Assembly: GCA_020048795.1 (NCBI GenBank)
Contig: JAIFMA010000007.1
Location: 1-7,372 of the forward strand
Length of the DNA: 7,372 nucleotides
Reading direction: 5' to 3'
Source: Rhodoferax sp.
Lineage (GTDB): Bacteria > Pseudomonadota > Gammaproteobacteria > Burkholderiales > Burkholderiaceae_C
Part shown: positions 6,326 to 7,372 of the stretch, piece by piece
How the letters are laid out: every line of letters begins with the position of its first letter
How positions within the stretch are numbered: the stretch's first letter is position 1
Made by a program: the position numbers and the translations under genes
Notes under the pieces: model-generated
The model's input: only the letters and a program-made list of their open reading frames with translations
The model's database searches: none
Told to the model about the DNA's origin: nothing

Positions 6326-6444
6326 GGTCTTGAAATATCGCACTATCACTGCGAGCGCAGCGTGGCCGTGCAGGGCGACTGGGGGCGTGGATTGCTTGAC
6401 TTCGTTCGCAATGACAAAATGCTATATTTCAAGACCTGACCCCA
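6318..6444. mobile_element. Composite palindromic REP/MITE-like element
   Basis: The outer arms 6318-6338 and 6424-6444 are perfect 21-bp inverted repeats; the left arm begins TGGGGTCAGGTCTTG. Nested inside is a second, imperfect pair (TCACTGCGAGCG at 6346-6357 with CGTTCGCAATGA at 6403-6414: ten Watson-Crick pairs, one wobble, one mismatch). There is no room for a gene. Ends starting GGGGTCAGG are, as I recall, common beside REP-associated tyrosine transposases, and CATTGCGAACGAAG-type words are frequent in dispersed palindromes of other bacteria. A non-autonomous element is the best reading. It separates the Rpn-type gene from the toxin-antitoxin operon and might also act as a bidirectional transcript end, although no T-run follows it. 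Confidence 0.72.
6396..6428 (+). promoter_or_regulatory. Possible promoter of the toxin-antitoxin operon inside the palindrome
   Basis: TATATT at 6423-6428 is a good -10 candidate and would give a leader of about 37 bases before the antitoxin start at 6472. The best -35 match is TTGACT at 6396-6401, but the spacing of 21 bases is too long for an ordinary sigma70 promoter, so this is tentative. If correct, the operon is transcribed from within the palindromic element, and the right arm could also serve as operator for antitoxin autorepression. Confidence 0.28.
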
Positions 6445-6471
6445 TTGGAACCTTACGAATTGGAGCAAGAT

Positions 6472-6789
6472 ATGCACAGCCTGAGCGTTGCGAGTAAACC
6501 CACCAGTTTGAAATTGCCAGCATCGATCAAAACGCTGCTTGAGGAAGATGCCCGGAAGGCGGGCTTGAGCCTGCATGCATACATGGTGCAGACCCTGGCC
6601 GATTCGGTTCGCCGCACACGGCTGCCTGAAGCATTTACGCGAGACGCTTTGGAAGCGTTGAGCGACATGAAGACCAATGGGTCTGGCTACGAACTTGGTC
6701 ATGTCCGTGCCTATTTTTCAGAGCTGACCAATTACCGCAAGGGGCTGCAAGATAGGCCGCGAGACCTTTCACCCACACGCATTGGCTGA
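6472..6789 (+). CDS. RHH-like antitoxin of a ParE-type toxin-antitoxin system
   Basis: This 105-aa protein is the probable antitoxin for the toxin encoded five bases downstream. The N-terminal part fits a ribbon-helix-helix DNA-binding fold: a short strand (T-S-L-K-L-P), helix A-S-I-K-T-L-L-E-E-D-A-R-K-A-G, then L-S-L-H-A-Y-M-V-Q-T-L-A-D-S-V, as in CopG/DUF1778-like antitoxins. The C-terminal half (V-R-A-Y-F-S-E-L-T-N-Y-R-K-G) would wrap the toxin and is Arg/Pro-rich at the end. ATG 6472 is chosen because GGAG at 6462-6465 lies six bases upstream. A TTG at 6445 in the same frame lacks a ribosome site and sits at the edge of the palindrome. Such antitoxins normally repress their own operon. 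The subfamily is not certain from sequence alone. Confidence 0.78.
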   Translation: MHSLSVASKPTSLKLPASIKTLLEEDARKAGLSLHAYMVQTLADSVRRTRLPEAFTRDALEALSDMKTNGSGYELGHVRAYFSELTNYRKGLQDRPRDLSPTRIG

Positions 6790-6794
6790 TCGTT

Positions 6795-7097
6795 ATGTCT
6801 GGTGTTTTCCTGAGTCAGGCAGCATTTGACGACCTACTGCGGCTGGAGGAGTTTCTTGTAGAGTCAGATGATCCGATGGCTGGTGAGTTGCTGGATTTCA
6901 TCCTGGACGCTTTGCAAGTTTTGACGCATCAACCTGGAATTGGGCGGCCGGTTGAAGGAGGGCTGCGAGAACTCATTATTTCGCGCGGGCGCAGTGGTTA
7001 TCTGGCGCGCTATGAATTCAACAATGCTCGTGATCTGGTACTTGTGGCTCGCATTCGCCATCAACGGGAATCCGGGTACGAGGAGGGCGAGTTTTGA
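6795..7097 (+). CDS. ParE/RelE-superfamily toxin
   Basis: A 100-aa toxin of the ParE branch, whose studied members poison DNA gyrase; the target here is not shown. Visible signatures are the helical N-terminus (L-S-Q-A-A-F-D-D-L-L-R-L-E-E-F-L), the hinge P-G-I-G-R-P, the strand R-E-L-I-I-S-R-G-R-S-G-Y-L-A-R-Y and the C-terminal L-V-L-V-A-R-I-R-H-Q-R-E-S-G-Y, which is the classic ParE end. The gene starts five bases after the antitoxin stop without its own Shine-Dalgarno, so it is probably translated by coupling. The five residues after the usual G-Y end (E-E-G-E-F) are extra. They are encoded around a strong AGGAGG, close to where unrelated fragments begin, so the very C-terminus may have been altered by recombination. 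Confidence 0.88.
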   Translation: MSGVFLSQAAFDDLLRLEEFLVESDDPMAGELLDFILDALQVLTHQPGIGRPVEGGLRELIISRGRSGYLARYEFNNARDLVLVARIRHQRESGYEEGEF

Positions 7098-7201
7098 CAA
7101 AAAGAGAATCCACTTGGTCAGCAATCTCGCCTGCACTGGACCTGCCCAGCAACCACAAGGCCATGCGGATCAATATCTCGATGCCTGCGGGCCTGGTGCA
7201 G
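7094..7201 (+). pseudogene. Fragment resembling the C-terminal RHH part of a HicB-type antitoxin
   Basis: A frame opening with TTG 7094 (sharing TTGA with the toxin stop) reads T-K-R-E-S-T-W-S-A-I then K-A-M-R-I-N-I-S-M-P-A-G-L-V. The last stretch is the strand and start of a ribbon-helix-helix as found at the C-terminus of HicB antitoxins (typically a Trp-containing strand, then R-V-N-I-T-L-P). The match is from memory and only about 36 codons long. AGGAGG at 7081-7086 lies seven bases before the TTG, so it could be translated. However, the HicB-like sequence breaks off at about 7201 where purH sequence begins in another frame; continued reading stops at 7262-7264 after 56 codons. It is most likely a remnant, not a working gene. 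Confidence 0.5.
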
Positions 7202-7202
7202 T

Positions 7203-7340
7203 CTGGACGTGGTGGTGGACGCAGGTGCCACCTGCATCATTCAGCCTGGTGGCTCCATGCGTGACCAGGAGGTGATCGACGCCGCCAACGAGCGCGGAGT
7301 GGCCATGGTGTTTAGCGGGGTGCGGCATTTCAGACACTGA
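7203..7340 (+). pseudogene. purH: 3'-terminal remnant of purH (AICAR transformylase/IMP cyclohydrolase)
   Basis: PurH catalyses the last two steps of IMP synthesis. Here only its last 45 codons are present: L-D-V-V-V-D-A-G-A-T-C-I-I-Q, then P-G-G-S-M-R-D-Q-E-V-I-D-A-A-N-E, ending in G-V-R-H-F-R-H and TGA (7338-7340). These are hallmark C-terminal sequences of the protein. Upstream of 7203 the frame does not continue as PurH (the expected F-P-F-R-D-G is absent) and the DNA instead encodes the HicB-like fragment. The piece has no start codon or catalytic residues of its own. A full purH would have to exist elsewhere if the cell makes purines. The 32 bases after the stop hold nothing recognisable. 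Confidence 0.87.
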
Positions 7341-7372
7341 TTTGGTGGCAAGTGCGATCATTCATACATGGC

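Noticed and set aside
6445..6447. TTG at 6445 as the antitoxin start
   Set aside because: It has no ribosome site and touches the palindrome arm. ATG 6472 has GGAG at the correct distance.

Overview
The window looks like chromosomal DNA of a betaproteobacterium, most likely a Comamonadaceae member near Rhodoferax or Polaromonas. The grounds are GC-rich coding sequence, a class I polyhydroxyalkanoate (PHA) synthase, and two copies of a short intergenic repeat whose conserved ends resemble a repeat I recall as widespread in that family. All convincing genes are on the + strand. The assignment comes from recognising sequence, not from a search.

Left part (1-3548): the 3' nearly complete part of phaC (PHA synthase) ends at a strong intrinsic terminator. 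A small intact antibiotic biosynthesis monooxygenase (ABM)-domain protein follows. After it come two enzyme genes that each appear to have lost a short internal block and are frameshifted: a fumarylacetoacetate hydrolase (FAH)-family gene and a zinc-ribbon Nudix hydrolase. A 39-codon ORF of unknown nature overlaps the Nudix 3' end.

Middle (3549-6270): an intact 480-aa nuclease fuses an epsilon-type DEDDh 3'-5' exonuclease to a UvrC/Cho-like GIY-YIG domain. It lies between the two copies of the intergenic repeat. Next is an Rpn/YhgA-type PD-(D/E)XK nuclease gene broken by an exact 22-bp tandem duplication. Its 3' part carries 12-bp tandem repeats encoding LQQG and QEGR units.

Right part (6271-7372): three copies of a GGTGTTGGGGTCA direct repeat run into a composite palindrome (outer perfect 21-bp arms, inner imperfect 12-bp arms) that resembles a REP-like or MITE-like element. 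Immediately after it is an intact two-gene toxin-antitoxin operon: a ribbon-helix-helix (RHH)-like antitoxin and a ParE-family toxin. The toxin stop overlaps a fragment resembling the C-terminus of a HicB antitoxin. That fragment is joined directly to the last 45 codons of purH. The final 32 bases hold nothing I can identify.

Intact genes are phaC (cut by the window edge), the ABM protein, the exonuclease/GIY-YIG fusion and the toxin-antitoxin pair. Three genes carry frame-breaking indels and two more are only fragments, so this is either a decaying, recombining accessory stretch or one with local assembly errors. I see no complete new multi-gene system. The most unusual part is 6271-7340, where repeats, toxin-antitoxin genes and gene remnants are packed together.
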